64,000 bases of DNA, from assembly GCA_964548165.1 (NCBI GenBank), contig CAZJQD010000005.1, positions 29,891 to 93,890 on the forward strand, given 5' to 3'. Position numbers and translations under genes: made by a program. The notes beneath the pieces are model-generated. The model did no database searches. It saw nothing but the letters and a program-made list of their open reading frames with translations, and had not been told where the DNA came from. This stretch comes from CAZJQD01 sp964548165 [NCBI: uncultured bacterium] (GTDB taxonomy: Bacteria > UBA8481). Below are positions 36,298 through 45,683 of the stretch, one piece after another. Each line of letters opens with the position of its first letter. Positions within the stretch are counted from its first letter, which is position 1.

Positions 36298-36755
36298 GTT
36301 CGTCCGACCGTCCCGACGCTGCCCCGCCTGTTCCCGTGACACCGGCGGCCACCCATGCCCACGAATCCGCCGGTCTCGTCGTGCCCGATCAACTGACTGG
36401 TCGCCGCGATCCCTCGGTCTCGTTTGGGGCCGTGGCCATCGGGCTCTCGGAGACCGGGCTCGGCTTCCGTTCCAGCGATCAGAAGCTGGGCGTCTCCAGC
36501 GTGGAGACGTTGCTTCGCCAGCCATTCGTGCTGGTCTTCCATGCGCCTGGCCTCAAGACCCAGGAGATCATCGTGCGCATCCTGAGGGTCGAGGCCTGCC
36601 GTCACGATCCGGCCTACCTCTATTTCGGCGCCGCGGAGTTTCTCTCGATCTCGGACGTGGATGTCCTGACGCTCCAGACCGGCCTCAAGATATTCGAGTC
36701 CCGCAAGAAACCGCCCCCCGTCTTCTCCGCGCCCCCGCCCCCCCCGTCCCGCTAA
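36294..36755 (+). CDS. Small PilZ-like protein
   Basis: 153 residues; TTG 36294 overlaps the rex stop. After a Pro/Ala-rich start, TGRRDPSVSFGAVAIGLSET and GLGFRS resemble a PilZ fold, but the [D/N]xSxxG motif reads GLSETG, so c-di-GMP binding is doubtful. The rest (PFVLVFHAPG, IIVRILRVEAC, LYFGAAEFL) fits PilZ strands. It ends in a proline run and overlaps the stop of the convergent gene by 4 nt. Confidence 0.5.
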   Translation: MSSSDRPDAAPPVPVTPAATHAHESAGLVVPDQLTGRRDPSVSFGAVAIGLSETGLGFRSSDQKLGVSSVETLLRQPFVLVFHAPGLKTQEIIVRILRVEACRHDPAYLYFGAAEFLSISDVDVLTLQTGLKIFESRKKPPPVFSAPPPPPSR

Positions 36756-37234
36756 GACGGGGTATTGCGGCGCCGGGTCTTGCCGCAGCCGCCGCACCGG
36801 CGGCGCTTCCCGCGCAGGATACCAAGGACGCCGTACACGGTGCGGGCGAGCCAGTTGCCCGGCACGCTCTCGATCATCCACCGATACGACGCGACCTTGG
36901 GGGACATGGCGGCGACCGCGGCCGCGGCCTGGCCGCCCGTGAGCACCCGACCGCTTGGTTCCACGAGCGTGAAGGCGGCGCGGCAGATTTCCGGGGGTAC
37001 TTCCGGCGCCAGCTTGAGCTGGATGGGCGTGTCACAGGCCACGACGTCGAGGAGTTCGTGGGAGACCGACTTGCGGAGGATGGAGGCGAAGCTGCGGCAG
37101 AGCTTGCAGTTGCCGTCATAGATCGCGACGGCGACACGGCCCGTCTTGATGACGCTGGGCGCGGCTGGTGCTGATGCGGCGCGCATCGCGCCGGTCCCAG
37201 GGTCAGCGGTCACCACGTCGCCATCGAGATTCAA
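36752..37234 (-). CDS. DCC-family (DUF393) thiol-disulfide oxidoreductase
   Basis: 160 residues from TTG 37234 (overlapping the aroK stop); ATG 37186 is an alternative start. The defining motif is AIYDGNCKLCRSFA (YDGxCxxC), followed by LLDVVACDTPIQ, a helix, and AAFTLVEPSGRVLTGGQAA. The C-terminal part has YRWMIESVPGNWLARTVYGV and a GGCGK cysteine pair. DCC proteins have a thioredoxin-like fold and are thought to act on thiols; substrates unknown. Confidence 0.8.
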   Translation of the reverse strand: MNLDGDVVTADPGTGAMRAASAPAAPSVIKTGRVAVAIYDGNCKLCRSFASILRKSVSHELLDVVACDTPIQLKLAPEVPPEICRAAFTLVEPSGRVLTGGQAAAAVAAMSPKVASYRWMIESVPGNWLARTVYGVLGILRGKRRRCGGCGKTRRRNTPS

Positions 37235-37794
37235 TCGCGGTTCTCGACCTTGGAGTTCGGGTTTCGCGGGATGTGGCCCTTCGCTCTGCTGAAGGCGAGA
37301 AAGAGCTCGGCGATGCGCTCCGCGCAGTTCTCGGGCGTGTCACTTCCCGTGTCGACGATGGCGTCCGCGGCCGCGCGGTAGAGCGGCTCCCGTTCCGCGA
37401 GGACGTCCCGAACCTCGTCCGCGACGGGCTTGCCGGTCAGCGACGGGCGGTTCGCATCGCCGGCGATTCGCGCCGCGAGCACATCGATGGGCGCCGTCAG
37501 CCACGTCACGTGGCCGTTCGCCTTCAACGCCGCGGTGTTCTCGGGGCGCAGGATGACGCCGCCGCCGCAGTCGAGCACCTGCCCGTCGCCGGCGCTCGCC
37601 TCCGCCGTCACCGCGCTCTCGATGTCGCGGAAGCGCGTCCACCCGCGATCGGCGACGATCTCGGGGATCGACCGACCCTCGCGTCGCACGATCTCGGCGT
37701 CGATCGCGAGGACGGGCCATTGAAGTCGGGCGCCAAGAAGCTGGGCGATCGTGGACTTGCCGGTGCCGCGGTAACCGATGAGGACGAGGTTCAC
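37231..37794 (-). CDS. aroK: Shikimate kinase
   Basis: 187 residues; GTG 37794 overlaps the aroE stop, coupling the two. Walker A in LIGYRGTGKSTIAQLLG, shikimate-binding D and R in AIDAEIVRREGRSI, FRDIES, and LDCGGGVILRPEN are all typical. It phosphorylates shikimate at O3, the step after AroE. The C-terminal 25 residues are longer than in E. coli AroK. Confidence 0.95.
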   Translation of the reverse strand: MNLVLIGYRGTGKSTIAQLLGARLQWPVLAIDAEIVRREGRSIPEIVADRGWTRFRDIESAVTAEASAGDGQVLDCGGGVILRPENTAALKANGHVTWLTAPIDVLAARIAGDANRPSLTGKPVADEVRDVLAEREPLYRAAADAIVDTGSDTPENCAERIAELFLAFSRAKGHIPRNPNSKVENRD

Positions 37795-38639
37795 CCGCGC
37801 TGACCAGCCGCCCGGGCCGCCTTCTCCAGGGACTCCCTCACGACGCGGTGCATGAGCGGGCGCGGAGCGGGATGGCTGGTGAAGAGTTCGAACTGGAGCG
37901 CGGCCTGCTCGGCGAACATCCCGACGCCGTCGACGATGCGGCATCCCGCGGCCTCGGCGGTGGCGAGGAAGCGGGTGCGCAGGGGATTGTAGACGATGTC
38001 GAAGACGGCCAGAGGGGGAACCAGGAGCGCCGCATCGACCGGCATCTCGTCCACGTTCGGGTGCATGCCGATGGGAGAGGCATTGACGAGGAGCCCCAGC
38101 CTGTCGCGGTTGTCGGCAACGACGAAGCCAGGCTTCGCGGCATGGAGATCTGCGGCCAGCTTCGCCGCCTGCTCCGGGATGGCGGCCTGGAACGAGAGGT
38201 CGGCCGCGCCCGCCTCCAGGAGCGCAAAGGCGATGGCGCGCGCCGCTCCGCCCGTGCCCACGATCCGGGCATGGATGCCGGAGGGATCGACGCCGCCCGC
38301 GCGAAGCGCCGCCACGGCGCCGGCGCCGTCGGTCGAGTGGCCGGTCAGGATGCCGTTCTCGTTCACGATCGTATTGACCGAGCGGCAGTGTTTCGCGGAG
38401 TCGGCAAGATGATCAAGGTAGGGGATGACGGCTTCCTTGTGCGGAATGGTCACCGAGTATCCCCTGAGCCCCAGCGCTCTCATGGCCGCGACGGCGCCCG
38501 CCGCGTCCTCCACGCGGAACGCCACGTAAGCGAAGTCGACGCCCGCGGCCTCGATGGCGGCGCCGTGGATGAGCGGCGAGAGCGAATGCTCGATGGGGTT
38601 TCCGATGACGGCCAGGAGGCGAGTGCGCGCGGTGGGCAT
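37791..38639 (-). CDS. aroE: Shikimate dehydrogenase
   Basis: 282 residues. GNPIEHSLSPLIHGAAIEAA, VTIPHKEAV with the catalytic lysine, NTIVNENG, STDGAG with the catalytic aspartate, the NADP site VGTGGAARAIAFAL, and LVNASPIGMHP form the full family signature. It reduces 3-dehydroshikimate with NADPH. First of an aroE-aroK-DCC overlap chain. Confidence 0.96.
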   Translation of the reverse strand: MPTARTRLLAVIGNPIEHSLSPLIHGAAIEAAGVDFAYVAFRVEDAAGAVAAMRALGLRGYSVTIPHKEAVIPYLDHLADSAKHCRSVNTIVNENGILTGHSTDGAGAVAALRAGGVDPSGIHARIVGTGGAARAIAFALLEAGAADLSFQAAIPEQAAKLAADLHAAKPGFVVADNRDRLGLLVNASPIGMHPNVDEMPVDAALLVPPLAVFDIVYNPLRTRFLATAEAAGCRIVDGVGMFAEQAALQFELFTSHPAPRPLMHRVVRESLEKAARAAGQRG

Positions 38640-38645
38640 GGCGCT

Positions 38646-38651
38646 ATCTTA
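38646..38651 (-). promoter_or_regulatory. -10 box of aroE
   Basis: Minus-strand TAAGAT ends 6 nt before the ATG at 38639. It predicts a leaderless aroE mRNA. The -35 is weak. Confidence 0.4.
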
Positions 38652-38696
38652 CCGCGCTCCCCGCCTGGAATGTAGACCCGGGATGGAGCTGCGATT

Positions 38697-39761
38697 TCAG
38701 GCCGGGACGCGGCCGGCGAGCTGGCCGCAGGCGGCGTCGATGGCCTGGCCCCGCGAGCGCCGGACCGTGGCCAGGGTTCCCGCGTCCGCCAAGAGGCCCG
38801 CGAACTCGTCGAGCCTGGGTGAGGGCGCAAAGTCGATGCCCTTCACCGGGTTGTAGCGGATCAGGTTGACGCCGAACGGCCCGCGCTCGGCCAGGGCGGC
38901 CAGCCGGTCCACGTCCTCGTCCGAATCGTTGATGTCCTTCAAGAGGATGTACTCCAGCGTCACCTTCGCGTTGGCTCGCCTGGCGTAGTCCTGCGCGGCG
39001 CCGATCACGGCCTCGATCGGGTACTTCCGGTTGACCGGCACGATCCCCGTGCGGACAGCGTCCGTCGTGGCGTGCAAGGAGATCGCCAGCTCGACGCCCA
39101 GGCCCGTGTCCGCCAGGTCCATCAGTTCGGGGACCAATCCAACCGTGGAGACCGTGATGCGCTTGCGCGACCATCCCAGCCCCTTCTCGCTCGTGAGGAA
39201 CCGGAGAGCGGGGACGAGTTCGTCGAGGTTCTCGAGCGGCTCGCCCATGCCCATGACGACGAGCCGCGCGATACTGCCCTCGCCCGAGAGCACGAAGACC
39301 TGGTCGAGGATCTCGCCGAACGAGAGGTTGCGCTTCAAGCCCAGGGTCCCGGTTGCGCAGAACGCGCACTTGAGCCGGCACCCCGACTGCACGCTGATGC
39401 AGATCGTGCGTCCCTTCACGCTCGGCATCAAGACCGCCTCCGCGCTCGCCGAACCGACGCCGGCCGATCGCGAGGTTTCCGCCGGGTCGCCGGCTCCTCG
39501 CCAGTCGAGGAGCACCTTCACCGTGCCGTCGGGAGCAACCTGGCGCTGAACGGTGTGCGGCAAGTCCGCCGACCAGGTCTCGGCGAGCCGCCGGCGCGCG
39601 TCCTGCGAAAGCGTCGTGAGCGCGGTGAAGTCGGAGATGCCGTGCTTCCAGAGGAAGCCCTTCACGACCTCGACCTGGAATTTCTGGGCCCCGGCCTTGG
39701 ATAGGGCCTCGGCAAAGCGGGCGTGCGAGAGGGAACGGATGAGCGGGAGGGGAGAGGTCAT
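38697..39761 (-). CDS. rlmN: Dual-specificity 23S rRNA/tRNA adenine-C2 methyltransferase RlmN
   Basis: 354 residues. The radical SAM cluster motif CRLKCAFCATG, the preceding CISVQSG, then VVMGMGEPLENLDEL, ITVSTVGLVPE, AISLHA and the C-terminal VRRSRGQAIDAACGQLAG are diagnostic. The conserved Cys in DAACGQL and a second Cys handle the methyl transfer. It methylates A2503 of 23S rRNA and A37 of some tRNAs. The start overlaps the stop of rel by 4 nt. Confidence 0.96.
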   Translation of the reverse strand: MTSPLPLIRSLSHARFAEALSKAGAQKFQVEVVKGFLWKHGISDFTALTTLSQDARRRLAETWSADLPHTVQRQVAPDGTVKVLLDWRGAGDPAETSRSAGVGSASAEAVLMPSVKGRTICISVQSGCRLKCAFCATGTLGLKRNLSFGEILDQVFVLSGEGSIARLVVMGMGEPLENLDELVPALRFLTSEKGLGWSRKRITVSTVGLVPELMDLADTGLGVELAISLHATTDAVRTGIVPVNRKYPIEAVIGAAQDYARRANAKVTLEYILLKDINDSDEDVDRLAALAERGPFGVNLIRYNPVKGIDFAPSPRLDEFAGLLADAGTLATVRRSRGQAIDAACGQLAGRVPA

Positions 39762-41992
39762 GAGCCGGCACCGGATCTTACTACGCGACGGACGCCGGTG
39801 ACACCCTCCAGGGCGCGCATGATCCGGACGAGGTGCGCCGCGTTCTCGACCTCGACGACGAAGAGGTCGCGCCCGATGCCGCGGGTGCGGACCTCGGCCT
39901 GCCGGATGTTGCCGCCCTCGCGCGCGATCACGGTCGTGATGTCCGCCAGGAGCCCGATGCGGTCACTCCCCTCGACCGAGATTCCCGCGCTGAACTTGCC
40001 GTCCTGTCGGGACCAGCTGGCCTTGACGAGCCGCGCGGATTCGCCGGCCAGGGCGCGGCTGTTGGGACAGCTCGTCCGGTGGATCGAGACGCCGCGTCCC
40101 CGCGACAGGTAGCCGATGATCTCGTCGCCGGGAACCGGGTTACAGCATCGTCCGAACCGGATGACGAGATCGCTCATCCCCTCCACGACGACCGTGCCCA
40201 CCTCCGCGCGCGCGCGCGCTCCCCGGCCCTCCGCGAGGGCCTCGGACAGAGCCGGCGTCGCCGCGGCCACTGCGCCCGCGCTCTGCGCCGCCTCGCGCCG
40301 GACCTCGTCGGCGATCTTCCGGGCCGCGCTCTCCGCGCTCTCACTGCCGAAGCCGATGGCCTCCAGGAGTCCGTCGAGGTCGCCGTAGGTGAGCTTTTCC
40401 GCCGCCTTCTGGATCGGCTCGTCCCGCTGGGCGACGGAGACGCCGGCGCGGAGCTTGTTGAGGGCGGCCTGGAGGAGTTCGCCGCCGCGGCGCCGCAGTT
40501 CCTCTCCCTGTCGCTCCTTCAGGTGGTGGCGGATCTTCGAACGCGCGCGGGGAGTGCGGACGTGGTCGAGCCAGTCGAGCGACGGCTTGGCCTGCGGGGA
40601 CGTGATGATCTCGATGACGGCGCCGGAATTGAGCCGGGAGAAGATGGGGATCATCCGCCCGTCCACCTTGGCCCCCGTCAGCCGGTGTCCCAGCTCGGTG
40701 TGGATGGCGTAGGCGGCGTCGATGGGCGTGGATCCGGCGGGGAGTTCGAGGATGTCGCCCTTCGGGGTCAGGACGAAGACCTGGTCAGCGAAGAGGTCGA
40801 TGCGCAGGGAGTCCATGAACTCCTCGGGCGTCACGGCCTCTCTCTGCCACTCGAGGATGCGCTTGAGCCATCCCAGCCGCTCGTCGACGGATCCGGCCGC
40901 CTTGTATTTCCAGTGTGCGGCGATGCCTTCCTCGGCGGTCAGGTGCATCTGGTGCGTCTTGATCTGGAGCTCGAGCGGCGTGTTCGCGGGGCCGAAGACC
41001 GTCGTGTGCAGGGCCTGGTAGAGGTTGGGCTTGGGCATCGCGATGTAGTCCTTGAAGCGCCGCGGCATGGGCTTCCAGAGCGTGTGCGCGATCCCGAGCG
41101 CGCCGTAGCAGTCCTTGGCCGTCGACACCAGGACGCGCATCCCGAGGAGGTCGAAGATCTCGGTGAGCGGCCGGTTCTGGCGCATCATCTTCTTGTAGGT
41201 GCTGTAGACCTCCTTGGTGCGGCTGGAGACCGTGGCGTTGACCCCGGCCTCGGCGAGGCGCTTCTTGAGGAGTTCGACCGCGTCCGCGAGGTGCTGGCGC
41301 CGCTCCCCCACGAGCTGTTCCATGCCGCCGGCGAGCTCCGCGTATTTCTCCGGCATCAGGTGTCGGAACGACAGGTCTTCCAGCTCGGACTTCACCGTGC
41401 TCATGCCCATGCGGTAGGCGAGCGGCGCGTAGATCTCGAGCGTCTCGCGCGAGAGCCGCTCCACGCGGGACGGATCGAGCGCGTCGATGGTGCGCATGTT
41501 GTGCAGGCGGTCCGCGAGCTTGATGAGCAGGACGCGGATGTCGCGGGCGACGGCGACGAGCATGCGCCGGAGGTTCTCGGCCTGGGTCTGCTGCTTGGTC
41601 TGCTCCGAGATCGTCGAGATCTTCGTGACGCCGGCGACGAGCCCGGCCACCTCCGATCCGAACGCGGTCTCCAGCTCCTCGTAGGTGACGTCGCAGTCCT
41701 CGAGGACGTCATGCAGGAGCGCGGCGGAGAGCGTGATGGCGTCGAACCGGTGCTCGGCCAGGATCGTGGCGACCTCCACCGGGTGCGAGAAATAGGGCTC
41801 CCCGGATTTCCGGTTCTGTCCCTTGTGAGCGGCCAGCGCGAAGGCGTAGGCGTTCTGGATCGGCCGGATGTCGCCCTCGGGGCTGTACGCGAGGAAGATG
41901 GATTGCAGGGTCGAGAGGTCGAGGTCGGCGCGCGGGCCGGACGAATCCAATGAAGAGGAAGTGGTCGTTCGCGATCCCGAGCCCTCGCTCAC
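39758..41992 (-). CDS. rel: Bifunctional (p)ppGpp synthetase/hydrolase (Rel/SpoT)
   Basis: 744 residues from GTG 41992. The hydrolase domain keeps the HD pair (HPVEVATILAEH with LLHDVLEDCD), so it should degrade (p)ppGpp. The synthetase domain has KEVYSTYKKMMRQ, FDLLGMRVLV and LYQALHTTVFGP. The TGS domain (VFVLTPKGDILELPAG), the C-terminal CCNPVPGDEIIGYLSRGRGV and an ACT domain (GLLADITTVIAREGGNI) follow. It is the stringent-response enzyme and the only one seen here. Confidence 0.95.
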   Translation of the reverse strand: MSEGSGSRTTTSSSLDSSGPRADLDLSTLQSIFLAYSPEGDIRPIQNAYAFALAAHKGQNRKSGEPYFSHPVEVATILAEHRFDAITLSAALLHDVLEDCDVTYEELETAFGSEVAGLVAGVTKISTISEQTKQQTQAENLRRMLVAVARDIRVLLIKLADRLHNMRTIDALDPSRVERLSRETLEIYAPLAYRMGMSTVKSELEDLSFRHLMPEKYAELAGGMEQLVGERRQHLADAVELLKKRLAEAGVNATVSSRTKEVYSTYKKMMRQNRPLTEIFDLLGMRVLVSTAKDCYGALGIAHTLWKPMPRRFKDYIAMPKPNLYQALHTTVFGPANTPLELQIKTHQMHLTAEEGIAAHWKYKAAGSVDERLGWLKRILEWQREAVTPEEFMDSLRIDLFADQVFVLTPKGDILELPAGSTPIDAAYAIHTELGHRLTGAKVDGRMIPIFSRLNSGAVIEIITSPQAKPSLDWLDHVRTPRARSKIRHHLKERQGEELRRRGGELLQAALNKLRAGVSVAQRDEPIQKAAEKLTYGDLDGLLEAIGFGSESAESAARKIADEVRREAAQSAGAVAAATPALSEALAEGRGARARAEVGTVVVEGMSDLVIRFGRCCNPVPGDEIIGYLSRGRGVSIHRTSCPNSRALAGESARLVKASWSRQDGKFSAGISVEGSDRIGLLADITTVIAREGGNIRQAEVRTRGIGRDLFVVEVENAAHLVRIMRALEGVTGVRRVVRSGAGS

Positions 41993-42010
41993 GGAAGGAT
42001 TCGAGCGGAC

Positions 42011-42033
42011 GGCGGCGGTTTCATCGCGCCGCC
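42011..42033 (-). terminator. Hairpin between secF and rel
   Basis: GGCGGCG and CGCCGCC pair over 7 bp with a 9-nt loop, five nt after the secF stop. No T-run follows, so full termination is uncertain. Confidence 0.3.
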
Positions 42034-42037
42034 GGCG

Positions 42038-43633
42038 CTAGCGCTTCCGTGCGGCGAAGCGCTCCCACTCGATGAGAATGGGAGCGGCGACGAAGATCGA
42101 CGAGAACGTTCCGATGAAGATGCCGAACGTCAGGGCAAACGAGAGATCGCGCGTCACGACCGGGCCGAACATCAGGAAGGCCAGGATCGAGACGATCGTG
42201 GTGCCGGCCGTGGCCGTCGTCCGGGACAGGGTCTCCGTGATGGCCTGGTCGATGATGTGCGGGTCCAGGGCCCCCTTGACCTTGCCGACCTTCTCGCGGA
42301 TGCGGTCGTAGATGACGATCGTGTCGTTCACCGAGTAACCCATCACGGTCAGGACCGCCGCCACGATCGGGATCGAGAACTCGATGCCGGCGAAGCTGAT
42401 GAGACCGAGGGTGAGCGCCGTGTCGTGGAGGAGCGCGATGATGGCGCCGACGCCGTAGCGGAGTTCGAAGCGGAACCAGACGTAGACGACGATGCCCAGC
42501 ATCGAGACGAGGATGGCGTAGAGCGCCGACCACATGAGGTCATTGCCCACGGCCGCGCCCACGGTCTCGGAGGAGGCGATGATGAACCGCCCCGCGCCGA
42601 AGTGGTTCCTGAGGAGCGCCTGGAGCTCGGGGTCGTCTGCGGGCGCCTTGGACGCGGCAACGTCCATCGACGGAAAGAGTCCGCCGAATTCGCGGTCGCG
42701 GTAGGCGGTCACGACCTCCGCGTTCCGGCGGAACCGCTCCAGGAACGTCGAGACGAAGGCCTTGGAGAGGTCGGCGGGGGAGGCGGTCAGGACGGAGACG
42801 CCGGCCGCGACCGCCGGGGTCTCGTGCCAGATCTCGCGGCGGATGGAGGGACCGTCGAAGGCCTCCAGCTGGACGCGACTCAGGAATTCCTCGACGGTCT
42901 TCCAGGGACGGGCCCCCGTCGCCGTGTCGATGGCGGCGCCGATCGCGATCTCGGCCTGCCGGCGCTTGAGCTCCGCCAGGGCGGCCGCCAGGTTCTCGGC
43001 GTTGCCGATGTTGTTGATGTCGAATTCGCGCCCGACCTCCTGGGGCCCGTGTTTCTCGGCAAGGGCTTCCCGAACGCTCAGCCCGATGTTCTCGTTGAAG
43101 ATGCGCTGGAAGACCTCGTTGAGGTCGCCGTGCGTGGCTGTCGCGACCTGGTGGAGCGGAGTGGCCGAGGTGTCTCCGGCAGGCGGGAGGAAGTTGGCCT
43201 TGAGTTCGTGGAGAGAGCGGGGTTCGAGAGAACCGGCGAAGACGGCGTCGAGGTCGTCCACGGTGAGCGTCTTCCCGGCGCGAGCCTCCTCGAACCGGTT
43301 GGTCATGTCGTCGGCCCAGCGGGTGCCGCGAATGTCGATGGCGATCTCGCGCGCTTCCTCGGCCGATGAGCCCGCGCCGCCGATGGTGCGGATACTGCCC
43401 GCGAGGCCCTTGGGTTCCAAGGATGCCCGGAGATCGGCCAGCATCGCGGCGTCCACGGCCTGGTCGAACTTCACGATGACCGACGTGCCGCCGACGAAGT
43501 CGATACCCAGCTTCACGCCGCCGCTGAAGAGACTGCCAACGACGAAGACGAGCATGAGCACGGCGGAGAAGATGTAGCCGCGCATGCGCCATTCGACGAA
43601 CGGGTAGGGATTCTCGGGGTGTAGAAGGCTCAT
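42038..43633 (-). CDS. secF: Protein translocase subunit SecF with enlarged periplasmic domain
   Basis: 531 residues, against about 310-325 normally. Helix 1 (about 19-39) and GVKLGIDFVGGTSVIVKF are standard, and from about residue 360 the five remaining helices are standard too, with VMGYSVNDTIVIYDRIRE and LSRTTATAGTT. Between them the periplasmic P1 region is about 320 residues instead of about 100. The extra part is helical and charged (EVFQRIFNENIGLSVREAL, LAAALAELKRRQAEIAIG, LERFRRNAEVVTAYRDREFG). SecDF uses the proton gradient to pull proteins outward. ATGA overlap with secD. Confidence 0.93.
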   Translation of the reverse strand: MSLLHPENPYPFVEWRMRGYIFSAVLMLVFVVGSLFSGGVKLGIDFVGGTSVIVKFDQAVDAAMLADLRASLEPKGLAGSIRTIGGAGSSAEEAREIAIDIRGTRWADDMTNRFEEARAGKTLTVDDLDAVFAGSLEPRSLHELKANFLPPAGDTSATPLHQVATATHGDLNEVFQRIFNENIGLSVREALAEKHGPQEVGREFDINNIGNAENLAAALAELKRRQAEIAIGAAIDTATGARPWKTVEEFLSRVQLEAFDGPSIRREIWHETPAVAAGVSVLTASPADLSKAFVSTFLERFRRNAEVVTAYRDREFGGLFPSMDVAASKAPADDPELQALLRNHFGAGRFIIASSETVGAAVGNDLMWSALYAILVSMLGIVVYVWFRFELRYGVGAIIALLHDTALTLGLISFAGIEFSIPIVAAVLTVMGYSVNDTIVIYDRIREKVGKVKGALDPHIIDQAITETLSRTTATAGTTIVSILAFLMFGPVVTRDLSFALTFGIFIGTFSSIFVAAPILIEWERFAARKR

Positions 43634-45399
43634 ATGGATAACCTCGGCTGTTCCGCGCGCAGTATGACGCGGTCGAAGATGACTCTGGAGACGAAGACGG
43701 CGGTGAACATCGAGGTCAGGATGCCGATGGAGAGCGTCACGGCGAAGCCGCGGATGGGCCCGGTGCCGTACTGGTAGAGCGCGGCGGCGGTGATGAGCGT
43801 TGTGACGTTGGCGTCGAAGATGGTGGTGAAGGCGCGCTCGAAGCCGGCGTTCACCGCGCTGAAGACGCCCTTGCCGCCCCGGAGCTCCTCCTTGATGCGC
43901 TCGTAGATCAGGATGTTGGCGTCGACGGCCATGCCGATCGTCAGGACGATGCCGGCGATGCCCGGCAGGGTCAGCGTGCCGCCCATCGCGGCCATGACGG
44001 CCATCATGAGAGCGACATTCAATACGAGTACCAGGTCCGCGAGTATGCCTGAGACCTTGTAGTAGAGGAGCATGAAGAGGACGACCAGGGTGAAGCCCAC
44101 GGCCGCGGCCGTCGCTCCCTTGGCGATCGAGTCGCGTCCCAGGGACGGGCCGACGGTCCGGTCTTCCAGCACCTCGACGGGCGCCGGGAGGGCGCCGCTG
44201 CGGAGCACCACCGCGAGGTCGCGCGCTTCCTCGTGGGTAAAGGTGCCCGTGATCTCGCCGCGCGAGCGAATCTGCGACTTCACCGACGGCGCGGACTGGA
44301 CGACGTCGTCGAGCAGGATGGCGAGACGTTTCTGCCCGCGCATCAGCTCGGCCGTCAGCTCCCCGAACTGCTCCGCTCCCTCCGAGCCGAACTCGAAGGC
44401 GACGGCCGGCCGGTTTCGTTCGTCATAGGTGATGCGCGCCATCTCCAGGTTCTCGCCCGTCATCGCGGGCTCCTCCTGCAGAAGGTACAGCCGGGCCTGC
44501 TTCACGCCCTGGACATCCTCGGCTGAGCCCAGGAAGACGCGCGCGCCGGCGGGCATCTGGGCCCGCACGGCGTCCGAGGCCAGCATGGCGGCGACCTTGT
44601 CCCGGTCCTCGGCCTTGATGTGAATGTCCCAGTAGCCCTGTCCGAGGTCGGAGGAACTCACGAGCGGAGCCAGGGAGCCGCCGGCGCCACGATCGAGCGC
44701 GGGCAGGAGCGCGTTGAGCTCGGCGTCGTCGCGCACGCGGTGAAATTGGAGCTGGGCGGTGCGGCCGATGAGGTCACGGGCACGCTGGGGATCCGCGGCG
44801 CCCGGGAGCTCGACCACGATCTTGTTGTCGCCGGATTGCTGGATGGAGGGTTCCGCCACGCCGAAGGCGTCGATGCGGTTGCGGATGATCTCGAGCGCGC
44901 GCCCCGTTGCCTCGCGCACCTCGCGCTCGAAGTGCTCGCGATCGAGCCGCGCGACGATGACGGCACGATCCGGCCGCGCCGGATCCGTCACGTACTCGGG
45001 AGCGGCCAGGTAGCCGACGATCTGGATGGCCTCCTCGATGTCGGCCTGCCGGCTCGTGCGCGCCTCCGGGTTGACCTCGAACTCGATCCCATTCTCGACG
45101 GTGCGACTGCCCGTGACCGCGATGCCCTTCTCCTTGAAGACCTGGGGGAGCCGGCGATTGAGGGTCAGCAGGAGATTCTGCCGCAGCTTGTCTTCCTTGA
45201 TACCAAGGACCAGGTGGATGCCGCCCTGCAGGTCCAGGCCCAGGTTGACCGAACGGGACCGCAAGGCCTCCGTCGCCTCGGGATTGGCCGCCGCCTGCTC
45301 CGGCGTCAGCCGCGCCCACTGGATGGTGGGATAGAGCGCGTACCCGCACCAGGCGAGCACCGCGAGGATGACCCATACTCTCCACATGCCTGACTTCAC
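43630..45399 (-). CDS. secD: Protein translocase subunit SecD
   Basis: 589 residues from GTG 45399, chosen because GGAGG (45406-45410 on the complement) lies 6 nt upstream; longer readings lack support. Helix 1 (WRVWVILAVLAWCGYAL), then SVNLGLDLQGGIHLVLGI, VELPGAADPQRARDLIGRTA, a P1-head region, GGTLTLPGIAGIVLTIGMAV and DANILIYERIKEEL mark SecD. The five C-terminal helices follow. With SecF it forms the proton-driven translocation motor. yajC is not upstream. Confidence 0.96.
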   Translation of the reverse strand: MKSGMWRVWVILAVLAWCGYALYPTIQWARLTPEQAAANPEATEALRSRSVNLGLDLQGGIHLVLGIKEDKLRQNLLLTLNRRLPQVFKEKGIAVTGSRTVENGIEFEVNPEARTSRQADIEEAIQIVGYLAAPEYVTDPARPDRAVIVARLDREHFEREVREATGRALEIIRNRIDAFGVAEPSIQQSGDNKIVVELPGAADPQRARDLIGRTAQLQFHRVRDDAELNALLPALDRGAGGSLAPLVSSSDLGQGYWDIHIKAEDRDKVAAMLASDAVRAQMPAGARVFLGSAEDVQGVKQARLYLLQEEPAMTGENLEMARITYDERNRPAVAFEFGSEGAEQFGELTAELMRGQKRLAILLDDVVQSAPSVKSQIRSRGEITGTFTHEEARDLAVVLRSGALPAPVEVLEDRTVGPSLGRDSIAKGATAAAVGFTLVVLFMLLYYKVSGILADLVLVLNVALMMAVMAAMGGTLTLPGIAGIVLTIGMAVDANILIYERIKEELRGGKGVFSAVNAGFERAFTTIFDANVTTLITAAALYQYGTGPIRGFAVTLSIGILTSMFTAVFVSRVIFDRVILRAEQPRLSI

Positions 45400-45426
45400 A
45401 AGGTTCCTCCGCGTTGTCCCGCATTC

Positions 45427-45537
45427 AAGCAGGCGATGGGGGGCGTCCGAGGGGAGGAGCTGTCTGCGCACCCTCCTCGGCGACCTTTCCGGCCATGCGG
45501 CTGTCCCGGCTTTGCCGGGGCAGTCGTGATGGTAGCC
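45427..45537 (-). repeat. Dispersed repeat, family 2, copy E3 (inverted)
   Basis: Read on the minus strand: CTACCATCACGACTGCCCCG, GCAAAGCCGGGACAGCCGCA, TGGCCGGAAAGGTCGCCGAG, ACAGCTCCTCCCCTCGGACG and CCCCCCATCGCCTGC, in the same order as E2. It lies upstream of secD. Confidence 0.75.
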
Positions 45538-45648
45538 GGGAGGGTCGTGAATGGTTACCCCGAAAATGACGTTCCTTTTTAACCTCAAACTCCGCTGGTG
45601 TCAAGGCCTGCCGTCCCGTCCGCCGCCGCTCGAGAGCGCGGCGCCGGG

Positions 45649-45677
45649 TTGCGCGAACAGCATCCCTCAGGTACCAT
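45649..45677 (+). promoter_or_regulatory. Putative promoter of the RiPP genes
   Basis: TTGCGC (45649-45654), 17-bp spacer, TACCAT (45672-45677), ending 6 nt before the GTG of the PqqD-like gene. Fits the leaderless pattern but is a weaker match to consensus. Confidence 0.35.
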
Positions 45678-45683
45678 TTGCTC

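Noticed and set aside
39833-41953. Plus-strand open frame of about 700 codons opposite rel
   Set aside because: Shadow of the Rel frame; the minus-strand product has all family motifs.
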